64,000 bases of DNA from Auanema rhodensis (lineage: Eukaryota > Nematoda > Chromadorea > Rhabditida > Rhabditidae), in NCBI GenBank assembly GCA_964057225.1, contig OZ059900.1, positions 17,623,638-17,687,637 of the forward strand, given 5' to 3'. Under the pieces are notes generated by a model. The model was not told the DNA's origin. It searched no databases and saw only the letters and a list, made by a program, of their open reading frames with translations. Below are positions 41,444 to 53,752 of this stretch, one piece after another. How positions within the stretch are numbered: position 1 is the stretch's first letter; each line of letters begins with the position of its first letter. Both the position numbers and the translations under genes were made by a program.

Positions 41444-41850
41444 AATTAGCATATTCTGAGGGCACGCCTCTTATGGCTAATATTGATTAAATCGATTTTT
41501 GTTCATATGAGTCGTCAAATGCAACGAATTTCAGCGTGTTACATACTAAAATGAAGCATTTTACATGCTGAACACTATAAAAATACAAAAACACAGTATT
41601 TCCCATGAGAAATATTTTATTATGCTGGAAAACCAGTTTTTGGAAATTTCGCTGTAAACAAGGTTTTGACTTACGATTTCATGTGTTCAAACTCATGCAA
41701 TGTCAATGAAACCTAGCTCAAAATTGTTCCTACAACGTCTAGTTCCACTTTCACGACAACAAAACAGGGGTTAGAAAATTAAGGAAATTAGCATATTCTG
41801 AGGGCACGCCCCTTATGGCTAATATTGATTAAATCGATTTTTGTTCATAT
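41444..41850 (+). repeat. One complete monomer and a 65-bp stub ending at the inversion
   Basis: The l-type monomer at 41444 (GCCTCTTAT, CTATAAAA, ACAACAAAAC) is followed by the first 65 bp of the next (41786-41850), which stops after TTGTTCATAT where GAGTCG is expected. This is the left breakpoint of the inverted segment. Confidence 0.9.
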
Positions 41851-41860
41851 ATTTTTTTTT
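41851..41860. other. 10-bp T-rich filler at the left inversion junction
   Basis: ATTTTTTTTT lies between the last direct-strand base (41850) and the first inverted base (41861). It matches neither the expected continuation of the direct monomer (GAGTCGTCAA) nor that of the inverted one (TTTACAGCG just before AAATTTCC). Short untemplated or slipped filler is typical of end-joining repair; the mechanism here is inferred. Confidence 0.75.
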
Positions 41861-43291
41861 AAATTTCCAAAAACTGGTTTTCCAGCATAATAAAATATTT
41901 CTCATGGGAAATACTGTGTTTTTGTATTTTTCTAGTGTTCAGCATGTGAAATGCTTCATTTTAGTATGTAACACGCTGAAATTCGTTGCATTTGACGACT
42001 CATATGAACAAAAATCGATTTAATCAATATTAGCCATAAGGGGCGTGCCCTCAGAATATGCTAATTTCCTTAATTTTCTAACCCCTGTTTTGTTGTCGTG
42101 AAAGTGGAACTAGACGTTGTAGGAACAATTTTGAGCTAGGTTTCATTGACATTGCATGAGTTTGAACACATGAAATCGTAAGTCAAAACCTTGTTTACAG
42201 CGAAATTTCCAAAAACTGGTTTTCCAGCATAATAAAATATTTCTCATGGGAAATACTGTGTTTTTGTATTCTTCTAGTGTTCAGCATGTAAAATGCTTCA
42301 TTTTAGTATGTAACACGCTGAAATTCGTTGCATTTGACGACTCATATGAACAAAAATCGATTTAATCAATATTAGCCATAAGGGGCGTGCCCTCAGAATA
42401 TGCTAATTTCCTTAATTTTCTAACCCCTGTTTTTTGTCGTGAAAGTGGAACTAGACGTTGTAGGAACAATTTTGAGCTAGGTTTCATTGACATTGCATGA
42501 GTTTGAACACATGAAATCGTAAGTCAAAACCTTGTTTACAGCGAAATTTCCAAAAACTCGTTTTCCAGCATAATAAAATATTTCTCATGGGAAATACTGT
42601 GTTTTTGTATTTTTTTAGTGTTCAGCATGTAAAATGCTTCATTTTAGTATGTAACACGCTGAAATTAATTGCATTTGACGACTCATATGAACAAAAATCG
42701 ATTTAATCAATATTAGCCATAAGGGGCGTGCCCTCAGAATATGCTAATTTCCTTAAATTTCTAACCCCTGTTTTTTTGTCGTGAAAGTGGAACTAGACGT
42801 TGTACGAACAATTTTGAGCTAGGTTTCATTGACATTGCATGAGTTTGAACACATGAAATCGTAAGTCAAAACCTTGTTTACAGCGAACTTTCCAAAAACT
42901 GGTTTTCCAGCATAATAAAATATTTCTCATGGGAAATACTGTGTTTTTGTATTTTTCTAGTGTTCAGCATGTGAAATGCTTCATTTTAGTATGTAACACG
43001 CTGAAATTCGTTGCATTTGACGACTCATATGAACAAAAATCGATTTAATCAATATTAGCCATAAGGGGCGTGCCCTCAGAATATGCTAATTTCCTTAATT
43101 TTCTAACCCCTGTTTTGTTGTCGTGAAAGTGGAACTAGACGTTGTAGGAACAATTTTGAGCTAGGTTTCAAATTTCCAAAAACTGGTTTTCCAGCATAAT
43201 AAAATATTTCTCATGGGAAATACTGTGTTTTTGTATTTTTCTAGTGTTCAGCATGTAAAATGCTTCATTTTAGTATGTAACACGCTGAAAT
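41861..43291 (-). repeat. Inverted segment of the satellite (about four monomers)
   Basis: From 41861 the monomer is read as its reverse complement (AAATTTCC at 41861, 42203, 42544, 42886 and 43170), and from about 43288 the direct orientation resumes. Spacings are 342, 341, 342 and 284 bp. Read in monomer orientation it holds a GAAGAATAC copy, an n-like copy (GCAATTAAT, CGAG), a copy with CATTTCAC and GGAAAGTTCGC, and ACAACAAAAC ends. These are domain 3 types apart from GAAGAATAC, which otherwise occurs only at 11.3-12.3 kb. Confidence 0.95.
43167..43173 (-). other. 58-bp deletion inside the inverted segment
   Basis: At 43170 the inverted sequence jumps from CTAGGTTTCA directly to AATTTCCAAA, omitting the 58 bp that normally lie between (monomer phase about 208-265). 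One A is shared at the junction. The monomer is shortened to 284 bp, the shortest in the window. Confidence 0.88.
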
Positions 43292-43356
43292 ACAAAAACA
43301 CAGTATTTCCCATGAGAAAGATTTTATTATGCTGGAAAACCAGTTTTTGGAAATTT
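43170..43356. repeat. Long hairpin created by the right inversion junction
   Basis: 43170-43238 (inverted strand) and 43288-43356 (direct strand) are reverse complements over 69 bp with one mismatch (GAGAAAGATT instead of GAGAAATATT near 43320), separated by a 49-bp loop. The switch occurs at a shared AAAT (43288-43291): CACGCTGAAAT of the inverted strand joins AAATACAAAA of the direct strand. This is the tightest inverted repeat in the window. Confidence 0.92.
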
Positions 43357-43834
43357 CGCTGTAAACAAGGTTTTGACTTACGATTTCATGTGTTCAAACT
43401 CATGCAATGTCAATGAAACCTAGCTCAAAATTGTTCGTACAACGTCTAGTTCCACTTTCACGACAAAAAAACAGGGGTTAGAAAATTAAGGAAATTAGCA
43501 TATTCTGAGGGCACGCCCCTTATGGCTAATATTGATTTAATCGATTTTTGTTCATATGAGTCGTCAAATGCAACGAATTTCAGCGTGTTACATACTAAAA
43601 TGAACCATTTTACATGCTGAACACTAGAAAAATACAAAAACACAGTATTTCCCATGAGAAATATTTTATTATGCTGGAAAACCAGTTTTTGGAAATTTCG
43701 CTGTAAACAAGGTTTTGACTTACGATTTCATGTGTTCAAACTCATGCAATGTCAATGAAACCTAGCTCAAAATTGTTCGTACAACGTCTAGTTCCACTTT
43801 CACGACAAAAAAACAGGGGTTAGAAAATTAAGGA
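43292..43834 (+). repeat. Partial and first full monomer after the inversion
   Basis: The direct array restarts in mid-monomer at about 43288-43291 and reaches phase 1 at 43493. The next monomer has private changes (TGATTTAATCG and GAACCATTT). Both have the GTTCGTAC state. The run of normal 342-bp spacing resumes from here. Confidence 0.85.
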
Positions 43835-46800
43835 AATTAGCATATTCTGAGGGCACGCCCCTTATGGCTAATATTGATTAAATCGATTTTTGTTCATATG
43901 AGTCGTCAAATGCAATTAATTTCAGCGTGTTACATACTAAAATGAAGCATTTTACATGCTGAACACTAAAAAAATACAAAAACACAGTATTTCCCATGAG
44001 AAATATTTTATTATGCTGGAAAACGAGTTTTTGGAAATTTCGCTGTAAACAAGGTTTTGACTTACGATTTCATGTGTTCAAACTCATGCAATGTCAATGA
44101 AACCTAGCTCAAAATTGTTCCTACAACGTCTAGTTCCACTTTCACGACAAAAAAACAGGGGTTAGAAAATTAAGGAAATTAGCATATTCTGAGGGCACGC
44201 CCTTTATGGCTAATATTGATTAAATCGATTTTTGTTCATATGAGTCGTCAAATGCAACGAATTTCAGCGTGTTACATACTAAAATGAAACATTTTACATG
44301 CTGAACACTATAAAAATACAAAAACACAGTATTTCCCATGAGAAATATTTTATTATGCTGGAAAACCAGTTTTTGGAAATTTCGCTGTAAACAAGGTTTT
44401 GACTTACGATTTCATGTGTTCAAACTCATGCAATGTCAATGAAACCTAGCTCAAAATTGTTCCTACAACGTCTAGTTCCACTTTCACGACAAAAAAACAG
44501 GGGTTAGAAAATTAAGGAAATTAGCATATTCTGAGGGCACGCCCCTTATGGCTAATATTGATTAAATCGATTTTTGTTCATATGAGTCGTCAAATGAAAC
44601 GAATTTCAGCGTGTTACATACTAAAATGAAGCATTTTACATGCTGAACACTAGAAAAATACAAAAACACAGTATTTCCCATGAGAAATATTTTATTATGC
44701 TGGAAAACCAGTTTTTGGAAATTTCGCTGTAAACAAGGTTTTGACTTACGATTTCATGTGTTCAAACTCATGCAATGTCAATGAAACCTAGCTCAAAATT
44801 GTTCCTACAACGTCTAGTTCCACTTTCACGACAACAAAACAGGGGTTAGAAAATTAAGGAAATTAGCATATTCTGAGGGCACGCCCCTTATGGCTAATAT
44901 TGATTAAATCGATTTTTGTTCATATGAGTCGTCAAATGCAACGAATTTCAGCGTGTTACATACTAAAATGAAGCATTTCACATGCTGAACACTAGAAAAA
45001 TACAAAAACACAGTATTTCCTATGAGAAATATTTTATTATGCTGGAAAACCAGTTTTTGGAAATTTCGCTGTAAACAAGGTTTTGACTTACGATTTCATG
45101 TGTTCAAACTCATGCAATGTCAATGAAACCTAGCTCAAAATTGTTCCTACAACGTCTAGTTCCACTTTCACGACAAAAAAACAGGGGTTAGAAAATTAAG
45201 GAAATTAGCATATTCTGAGGGCACGCCTCTTATGGCTAATATTGATTAAATCGATTTTTGTTCATATGAGTCGTCAAATGCAACGAATTTCAGCGTGTTA
45301 CATACTAAAATGAAGCATTTTACATGCTGAACACTATAAAAATACAAAAACACAGTATTTCCCATGAGAAATATTTTATTATGCTGGAAAACCAGTTTTT
45401 GGAAATTTCGCTGTAAACAAGGTTTTGACTTACGATTTCATGTGTTCAAACTCATGCAATGTCAATGAAACCTAGCTCAAAATTGTTCCTACAACGTCTA
45501 GTTCCACTTTCACGACAACAAAACAGGGGTTAGAAAATTAAGGAAATTAGCATATTCTGAGGGCACGCCCCTTATGGCTAATATTGATTAAATCGATTTT
45601 TGTTCATATGAGTCGTCAAATGCAACGAATTTCAGCGTGTTACATACTAAAATGAAGCATTTCACATGCTGAACACTAGAAAAATACAAAAACACAGTAT
45701 TTCCCATGAGAAATATTTTATTATGCTGGAAAACCAGTTTTTGGAAATTTCGCTGTAAACAAGGTTTTGACTTACGATTTCATGTGTTCAAACTCATGCA
45801 ATGTCAATGAAACCTAGCTCAAAATTGTTCGTACAACGTCTAGTTCCACTTTCACGACAAAAAAACAGGGGTTAGAAAATTGAGGAAATTAGCATATTCT
45901 GAGGGCACGCCCCTTATGGCTAATATTGATTAAATCGATTTTTGTTCATATGAGTCGTCAAATGCAATTAATTTCAGCGTGTCACATACTAAAATGAAGC
46001 ATTTTACATGCTGAACACTAAAAAAATACAAAAACACAGTATTTCCCATGAGAAATATTTTATTATGCTGGAAAACGAGTTTTTGGAAATTTCGCTGTAA
46101 ACAAGGTTTTGACTTACGATTTCATGTGTTCAAACTCATGCAATGTCAATGAAATCTAGCTCAAAATTGTTCCTACAACGTCTAGTTCCACTTTCACGAC
46201 AAAAAAACAGGGGTTAGAAAATTAAGGAAATTAGCAGATTCTGAGGGCACGCCCTTTATGGCTTATATTGATTAAATCGATTTTTGTTCATATGAGTCGT
46301 CAAATGCAACGAATTTCAGCGTGTTACATACTAAAATGAAACATTTTACATGCTGAACACTATAAAAATACAAAAACACAGTATTTCCCATGAGAAATAT
46401 TTTATTATGCTGGAAAACCAGTTTTTGGAAATTTCGCTGTAAACAAGGTTTTGACTTACGATTTCATGTGTTCAAACTCATGCAATGTCAATGAAACCTA
46501 GCTCAAAATTGTTCGTACAACGTCTAGTTCCACTTTCACGACAAAAAAACAGGGGTTAGAAAATTGAGGAAATTAGCATATTCTGAGGGCACGCCCCTTA
46601 TGGCTAATATTGATTAAATCGATTTTTGTTCATATGAGTCGTCAAATGCAATTAATTTCAGCGTGTCACATACTAAAATGAAGCATTTTACATGCTGAAC
46701 ACTAAAAAAATACAAAAACACAGTATTTCCCATGAGAAATATTTTATTATGCTGGAAAACGAGTTTTTGGAAATTTCGCTGTAAACAAGGTTTTGACTTA

Positions 46801-47596
46801 CGATTTCATGTGTTCAAACTCATGCAATGTCAATGAAATCTAGCTCAAAATTGTTCCTACAACGTCTAGTTCCACTTTCACGACAAAAAAACAGGGGTTA
46901 GAAAATTAAGGAAATTAGCAGATTCTGAGGGCACGCCCTTTATGGCTTATATTGATTAAATCGATTTTTGTTCATATGAGTCGTCAAATGCAACGAATTT
47001 CAGCGTGTTACATACTAAAATGAAACATTTTACATGCTGAACACTATAAAAATACAAAAACACAGTATTTCCCATGAGAAATATTTTATTATGCTGGAAA
47101 ACCAGTTTTTGGAAATTTCGCTGTAAACAAGGTTTTGACTTACGATTTCATGTGTTCAAACTCATGCAATGTCAATGAAACCTAGCTCAAAATTGTTCCT
47201 ACAACGTCTAGTTCCACTTTCACGACAACAAAACAGGGGTTAGAAAATTAAGGAAATTAGCATAATCTGAGGGCACGCCCTTTATGGCTAATATTGATTA
47301 AATCGATTTTTGTTCATATGAGTCGTCAAATGCAACGAATTTCAGCGTGTTACATACTAAAATGAAACATTTTACATGCTGAACACTATAAAAATACAAA
47401 AACACAGTATTTCCCATGAGAAATATTTTATTATGCTGGAAAACCAGTTTTTGGAAATTTCGCTGTAAACAAGGTTTTGACTTACGATTTCATGTGTTCA
47501 AACTCATGCAATGTCAATGAAATCTAGCTCGAAATTGTTCCTACAACGTCTAGTTCCACTTTCACGACAAAAAAACAGGGGTTAGAAAATTAAGGA
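43835..47596 (+). repeat. Domain 3 monomers, right side: h'-i-j-k-l-m-n'-o-n'-o'-p
   Basis: Eleven monomers in 342-bp register. The first has GCAATTAAT with GTGTTAC (n-like, not GTGTCAC), a combination shared with the inverted segment and with 59567 and 60251. The pair n'-o occurs twice in a row (45887-46570, 46571-47254), followed by p at 47255. The order repeats that of the left side of domain 3 in part, but the n'-o duplication is local. Confidence 0.8.
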
Positions 47597-49990
47597 AATT
47601 AGCATATTCTGAGGGCACGCCCTTTATGGCTAATATTGATTAAATCGATTTTTGTTCATATGAGTCGTCAAATGAAACGAATTTCAGCGTGTTACATACT
47701 AAAATGAAGCATTTTACATGCTGAACACTAGAAAAATACAAAAACACAGTATTTCCCATGAGAAATATTTTATTATGCTGGAAAACCAGTTTTTGGAAAT
47801 TTCGCTGTAAACAAGGTTTTGACTTACGATTTCATGTGTTCAAACTCATGCAATGTCAATGAAACCTAGCTCAAAATTGTTCCTACAACGTCTAGTTCCA
47901 CTTTCACGACAAAAAAACAGGGGTTAGAAAATTAAGGAAATTAGCATATTCTGAGGGCACGCCTCTTATGGCTAATATTGATTAAATGGATTTTTGTTCA
48001 TATGAGTCGTCAAATGCAACGAATTTCAGCGTGTTACATACTAAAATGAAGCATTTTACATGCTGAACACTATAAAAATACAAAAACACAGTATTTCCCA
48101 TGAGAAATATTTTATTATGCTGGAAAACCAGTTTTTGGAAATTTCGCTGTAAACAAGGTTTTGACTTACGATTTCATGTGTTCAAACTCATGCAATGTCA
48201 ATGAAACCTAGCTCAAAATTGTTCCTACAACGTCTAGTTCCACTTAAACGACAACAAAACAGGGGTTAGAAAATTAAGGAAATTAGCATATTCTGAGGGC
48301 ACGCCCCTTATGGCTAATATTGATTAAATCGATTTTTGTTCATATGAGTCGTCAAATGCAACGAATTTCAGCGTGTTACATACTAAAATGAAGCATTTCA
48401 CATGCTGAACACTAGAAAAATACAAAAACACAGTATTTCCCATGAGAAATATTTTATTATGCTGGAAAACCAGTTTTTGGAAATTTCGCTGTAAACAAGG
48501 TTTTGACTTACGATTTCATGTGTTCAAACTCATGCAATGTCAATGAAACCTAGCTCAAAATTGTTGGTACAACGTCTAGTTCCACTTTCACGACAAAAAA
48601 ACAGGGGTTAGAAAATTGAGGAAATTAGCATAATCTGAGGGCACGCCCCTTATGGCTAATATTGATTAAATCGATTTTTGTTCATATGAGTCGTCAAATG
48701 CAATTAATTTCAGCGTGTCACATACTAAAATGAAGCATTTTACATGCTGAACACTAAAAAAATACAAAAACACAGTATTTCCCATGAGAAATATTTTATT
48801 ATGCTGGAAAACGAGTTTTTGGAAATTTCGCTGTAAACAAGGTTTTGACTTACGATTTCATGTGTTCAAACTCATGCAATGTCAATGAAATCTAGCTCAA
48901 AATTGTTCCTACAACGTCTAGTTCCACTTTCACGACAAAAAAACAGGGGTTAGAAAATTAAGGAAATTAGCAGATTCTGAGGGCACGCCCTTTATGGCTT
49001 ATATTGATTAAATCGATTTTTGTTCATATGAGTCGTCAAATGCAACGAATTTCAGCGTGTTACATACTAAAATGAAACATTTTACATGCTGAACACTATA
49101 AAAATACAAAAACACAGTATTTCCCATGAGAAATATTTTATTATGCTGGAAAACCAGTTTTTGGAAATTTCGCTGTAAACAAGGTTTTGACTTACGATTT
49201 CATGTGTTCAAACTCATGCAATGTCAATGAAACCTAGCTCAAAATTGTTCCTACAACGTCTAGTTCCACTTTCACGACAACAAAACAGGGGTTAGAAAAT
49301 TAAGGAAATTAGCATAATCTGAGGGCACGCCCCTTATGGCTAATATTGATTAAATCGATTTTTGTTCATATGAGTCGTCAAATGCAATTAATTTCAGCGT
49401 GTCACATACTAAAATGAAGCATTTTACATGCTGAACACTAAAAAAATACAAAAACACAGTATTTCCCATGAGAAATATTTTATTATGCTGGAAAACGAGT
49501 TTTTGGAAATTTCGCTGTAAACAAGGTTTTGACTTACGATTTCATGTGTTCAAACTCATGCAATGTCAATGAAATCTAGCTCGAAATTGTTCCTACAACG
49601 TCTAGTTCCACTTTCACGACAAAAAAACAGGGGTTAGAAAATTAAGGAAATTAGCAGATTCTGAGGGCACGCCCTTTATGGCTTATATTGATTAAATCGA
49701 TTTTTGTTCATATGAGTCGTCAAATGCAACGAATTTCAGCGTGTTACATACTAAAATGAAGCATTTTACATGCTGAACACTAGAAAAATACAAAAACACA
49801 GTATTTCCCATGAGAAATATTTTATTATGCTGGAAAACCAGTTTTTGGAAATTTCGCTGTAAACAAGGTTTTGACTTACGATTTCATGTGTTCAAACTCA
49901 TGCAATGTCAATGAAACCTAGCTCAAAATTGTTCGTACAACGTCTAGTTCCACTTTCACGACAAAAAAACAGGGGTTAGAAAATTAAGGA
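47597..49990 (+). repeat. j'-l-m-n'-o'-n-o block (copy 1 of a 25-monomer-spaced pair)
   Basis: From 47939 the order l-m-n'-o'-n-o-h is the same as at 56489-58882, offset 8,550 bp or 25 monomers. Type k, present between j' and l at 56147, is missing here. Private changes: AAATGGATTT (47984-47993, losing the palindrome) and CACTTAAACG (near 48244). The o monomer at 49649 has CTAGAAAA where its partner at 58199 has CTATAAAA. Confidence 0.78.
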
Positions 49991-52900
49991 AATTAGCATA
50001 TTCTGAGGGCACGCCCCTTATGGCTAATATTGATTAAATCGATTTTTGTTCATATGAGTCGTCAAATGCAACGAATTTCAGCGTGTTACATACTAAAATG
50101 AAGCATTTTACATGCTGAACACTAAAAAAATACAAAAACACAGTATTTCCCATGAGAAATATTTTATTATGCTGGAAAACGAGTTTTTGGAAATTTCGCT
50201 GTAAACAAGGTTTTGACTTACGATTTCATGTGTTCAAACTCATGCAATGTCAATGAAACCTAGCTCAAAATTGTTCCTACAACGTCTAGTTCCACTTTCA
50301 CGACAAAAAAACAGGGGTTAGAAAATTAAGGAAATTAGCATATTCTGAGGGCACGCCCTTTATGGCTAATATTGATTAAATCGATTTTTGTTCATATGAG
50401 TCGTCAAATGCAACGAATTTCAGCGTGTTACATACTAAAATGAAACATTTTACATGCTGAACACTATAAAAATACAAAAACACAGTATTTCCCATGAGAA
50501 ATATTTTATTATGCTGGAAAACGAGTTTTTGGAAATTTCGCTGTAAACAAGGTTTTGACTTACGATTTCATGTGTTCAAACTCATGCAATGTCAATGAAA
50601 CCTAGCTCAAAATTGTTCCTACAACGTCTAGTTCCACTTTCACGACAAAAAAACAGGGGTTAGAAAATTAAGGAAATTAGCATATTCTGAGGGCACGCCC
50701 CTTATGGCTAATATTGATTAAATCGATTTTTGTTCATATGAGTCGTCAAATGAAACGAATTTCAGCGTGTTACATACTAAAATGAAGCATTTTACATGCT
50801 GAACACTAGAAAAATACAAAAACACAGTATTTCCCATGAGAAATATTTTATTATGCTGGAAAACCAGTTTTTGGAAATTTCGCTGTAAACAAGGTTTTGA
50901 CTTACGATTTCATGTGTTCAAACTCATGCAATGTCAATGAAACCTAGCTCAAAATTGTTCCTACAACGTCTAGTTCCACTTTCACGACAACAAAACAGGG
51001 GTTAGAAAATTAAGGAAATTAGCATATTCTGAGGGCACGCCCCTTATGGCTAATATTGATTAAATCGATTTTTGTTCATATGAGTCGTCAAATGCAACGA
51101 ATTTCAGCGTGTTACATACTAAAATGAAACATTTTACATGCTGAACACTATAAAAATACAAAAACACAGTATTTCCCATGAGAAATATTTTATTATGCTG
51201 GAAAACGAGTTTTTGGAAATTTCGCTGTAAACAAGGTTTTGACTTACGATTTCATGTGTTCAAACTCATGCAATGTCAATGAAACCTAGCTCAAAATTGT
51301 TCCTACAACGTCTAGTTCCACTTTCACGACAAAAAAACAGGGGTTAGAAAATTAAGGAAATTAGCATATTCTGAGGGCACGCCCCTTATGGCTAATATTG
51401 ATTAAATCGATTTTTGTTCATATGAGTCGTCAAATGAAACGAATTTCAGCGTGTTACATACTAAAATGAAGCATTTTACATGCTGAACACTAGAAAAATA
51501 CAAAAACACAGTATTTCCCATGAGAAATATTTTATTATGCTGGAAAACCAGTTTTTGGAAATTTCGCTGTAAACAAGGTTTTGACTTACGATTTCATGTG
51601 TTCAAACTCATGCAATGTCAATGAAACCTAGCTCAAAATTGTTCCTACAACGTCTAGTTCCACTTTCACGACAACAAAACAGGGGTTAGAAAATTAAGGA
51701 AATTAGCATATTCTGAGGGCACGCCCCTTATGGCTAATATTGATTAAATCGATTTTTGTTCATATGAGTCGTCAAATGCAACGAATTTCAGCGTGTTACA
51801 TACTAAAATGAAGCATTTCACATGCTGAACACTAGAAAAATACAAAAACACAGTATTTCCTATGAGAAATATTTTATTATGCTGGAAAACCAGTTTTTGG
51901 AAATTTCGCTGTAAACAAGGTTTTGACTTACGATTTCATGTGTTCAAACTCATGCAATGTCAATGAAACCTAGCTCAAAATTGTTCCTACAACGTCTAGT
52001 TCCACTTTCACGACAAAAAAACAGGGGTTAGAAAATTAAGGAAATTAGCATATTCTGAGGGCACGCCTCTTATGGCTAATATTGATTAAATCGATTTTTG
52101 TTCATATGAGTCGTCAAATGCAACGAATTTCAGCGTGTTACATACTAAAATGAAGCATTTTACATGCTGAACACTATAAAAATACAAAAACACAGTATTT
52201 CCCATGAGAAATATTTTATTATGCTGGAAAACCAGTTTTTGGAAATTTCGCTGTAAACAAGGTTTTGACTTACGATTTCATGTGTTCAAACTCATGCAAT
52301 GTCAATGAAACCTAGCTCAAAATTGTTCCTACAACGTCTAGTTCCACTTTCACGACAACAAAACAGGGGTTAGAAAATTAAGGAAATTAGCATATTCTGA
52401 GGGCACGCCCCTTATGGCTAATATTGATTAAATCGATTTTTGTTCATATGAGTCGTCAAATGCAACGAATTTCAGCGTGTTACATACTAAAATGAAGCAT
52501 TTCACATGCTGAACACTAGAAAAATACAAAAACACAGTATTTCCCATGAGAAATATTTTATTATGCTGGAAAACCAGTTTTTGGAAATTTCGCTGTAAAC
52601 AAGGTTTTGACTTACGATTTCATGTGTTCAAACTCATGCAATGTCAATGAAACCTAGCTCAAAATTGTTGGTACAACGTCTAGTTCCACTTTCACGACAA
52701 AAAAACAGGGGTTAGAAAATTGAGGAAATTAGCATAATCTGAGGGCACGCCCCTTATGGCTAATATTGATTAAATCGATTTTTGTTCATATGAGTCGTCA
52801 AATGCAATTAATTTCAGCGTGTCACATACTAAAATGAAGCATTTTACATGCTGAACACTAAAAAAATACAAAAACACAGTATTTCCCATGAGAAATATTT

Positions 52901-53410
52901 TATTATGCTGGAAAACGAGTTTTTGGAAATTTCGCTGTAAACAAGGTTTTGACTTACGATTTCATGTGTTCAAACTCATGCAATGTCAATGAAATCTAGC
53001 TCGAAATTGTTCCTACAACGTCTAGTTCCACTTTCACGACAAAAAAACAGGGGTTAGAAAATTAAGGAAATTAGCAGATTCTGAGGGCACGCCCTTTATG
53101 GCTTATATTGATTAAATCGATTTTTGTTCATATGAGTCGTCAAATGCAACGAATTTCAGCGTGTTACATACTAAAATGAAACATTTTACATGCTGAACAC
53201 TATAAAAATACAAAAACACAGTATTTCCCATGAGAAATATTTTATTATGCTGGAAAACCAGTTTTTGGAAATTTCGCTGTAAACAAGGTTTTGACTTACG
53301 ATTTCATGTGTTCAAACTCATGCAATGTCAATGAAACCTAGCTCAAAATTGTTCGTACAACGTCTAGTTCCACTTTCACGACAAAAAAACAGGGGTTAGA
53401 AAATTAAGGA
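49991..53410 (+). repeat. Ten-monomer h-i-j-i'-j-k-l-m-n-o block (copy 2)
   Basis: Monomer for monomer the same marker series as 26670-30089, 23,321 bp away, including the insertion-like i'-j pair (51017-51700). By eye the two 3,420-bp blocks are nearly identical, so they share a recent common origin despite lying on opposite sides of the inversion. Confidence 0.85.
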
Positions 53411-53752
53411 AATTAGCATATTCTGAGGGCACGCCCCTTATGGCTAATATTGATTAAATCGATTTTTGTTCATATGAGTCGTCAAATGCAACGAATTTCA
53501 GCGTGTTACATACTAAAATGAAGCATTTTACATGCTGAACACTAAAAAAATACAAAAACACAGTATTTCCCATGAGAAATATTTTATTATGCTGGAAAAC
53601 GAGTTTTTGGAAATTTCGCTGTAAACAAGGTTTTGACTTACGATTTCATGTGTTCAAACTCATGCAATGTCAATGAAACCTAGCTCAAAATTGTTCCTAC
53701 AACGTCTAGTTCCACTTTCACGACAAAAAAACAGGGGTTAGAAAATTAAGGA
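53411..53752 (+). repeat. Type h monomer at a 10-monomer indel site
   Basis: This h monomer is followed directly by j (53753), whereas on the left side h at 30090 is followed by ten more monomers before the matching j at 33852. It marks the point where exactly 3,420 bp was lost or gained. Confidence 0.7.

Larger units (their letters stand above)
41444..42408. repeat. Large inverted repeat around the left junction
   Basis: The direct strand ending at 41850 and the inverted strand from 42002 are reverse complements of the same monomer phase (CGATTTTTGTTCATAT against ATATGAACAAAAATCG), separated by a 151-bp spacer. Arms of about 400-550 bp align without a gap; further out the 72-bp duplication interrupts the left arm, and homology continues to about 1.1 kb. 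Arms are similar but not identical (CTATAAAA on the left against CTAGAAGAA on the right), so this is not a simple foldback copy. Confidence 0.8.

Noticed and set aside
41841-42023. Open frame of 60 codons across the left inversion joint
   Set aside because: Starts in the junction and runs through inverted satellite; a by-product of the rearrangement.
41851-43291. Transposon insertion at the disturbed site
   Set aside because: Apart from 10 bp of T-rich filler, all bases are satellite in reverse orientation; no terminal repeats, target duplication or coding sequence.
43213-43416. Open frame of 67 codons across the right inversion joint
   Set aside because: Joins inverted and direct satellite through the hairpin; no coding features.
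43458-43655. Open frame of 65 codons on the minus strand
   Set aside because: Opened by private changes in the 43493 monomer, such as GATTTAATCG; surrounding copies contain stops.
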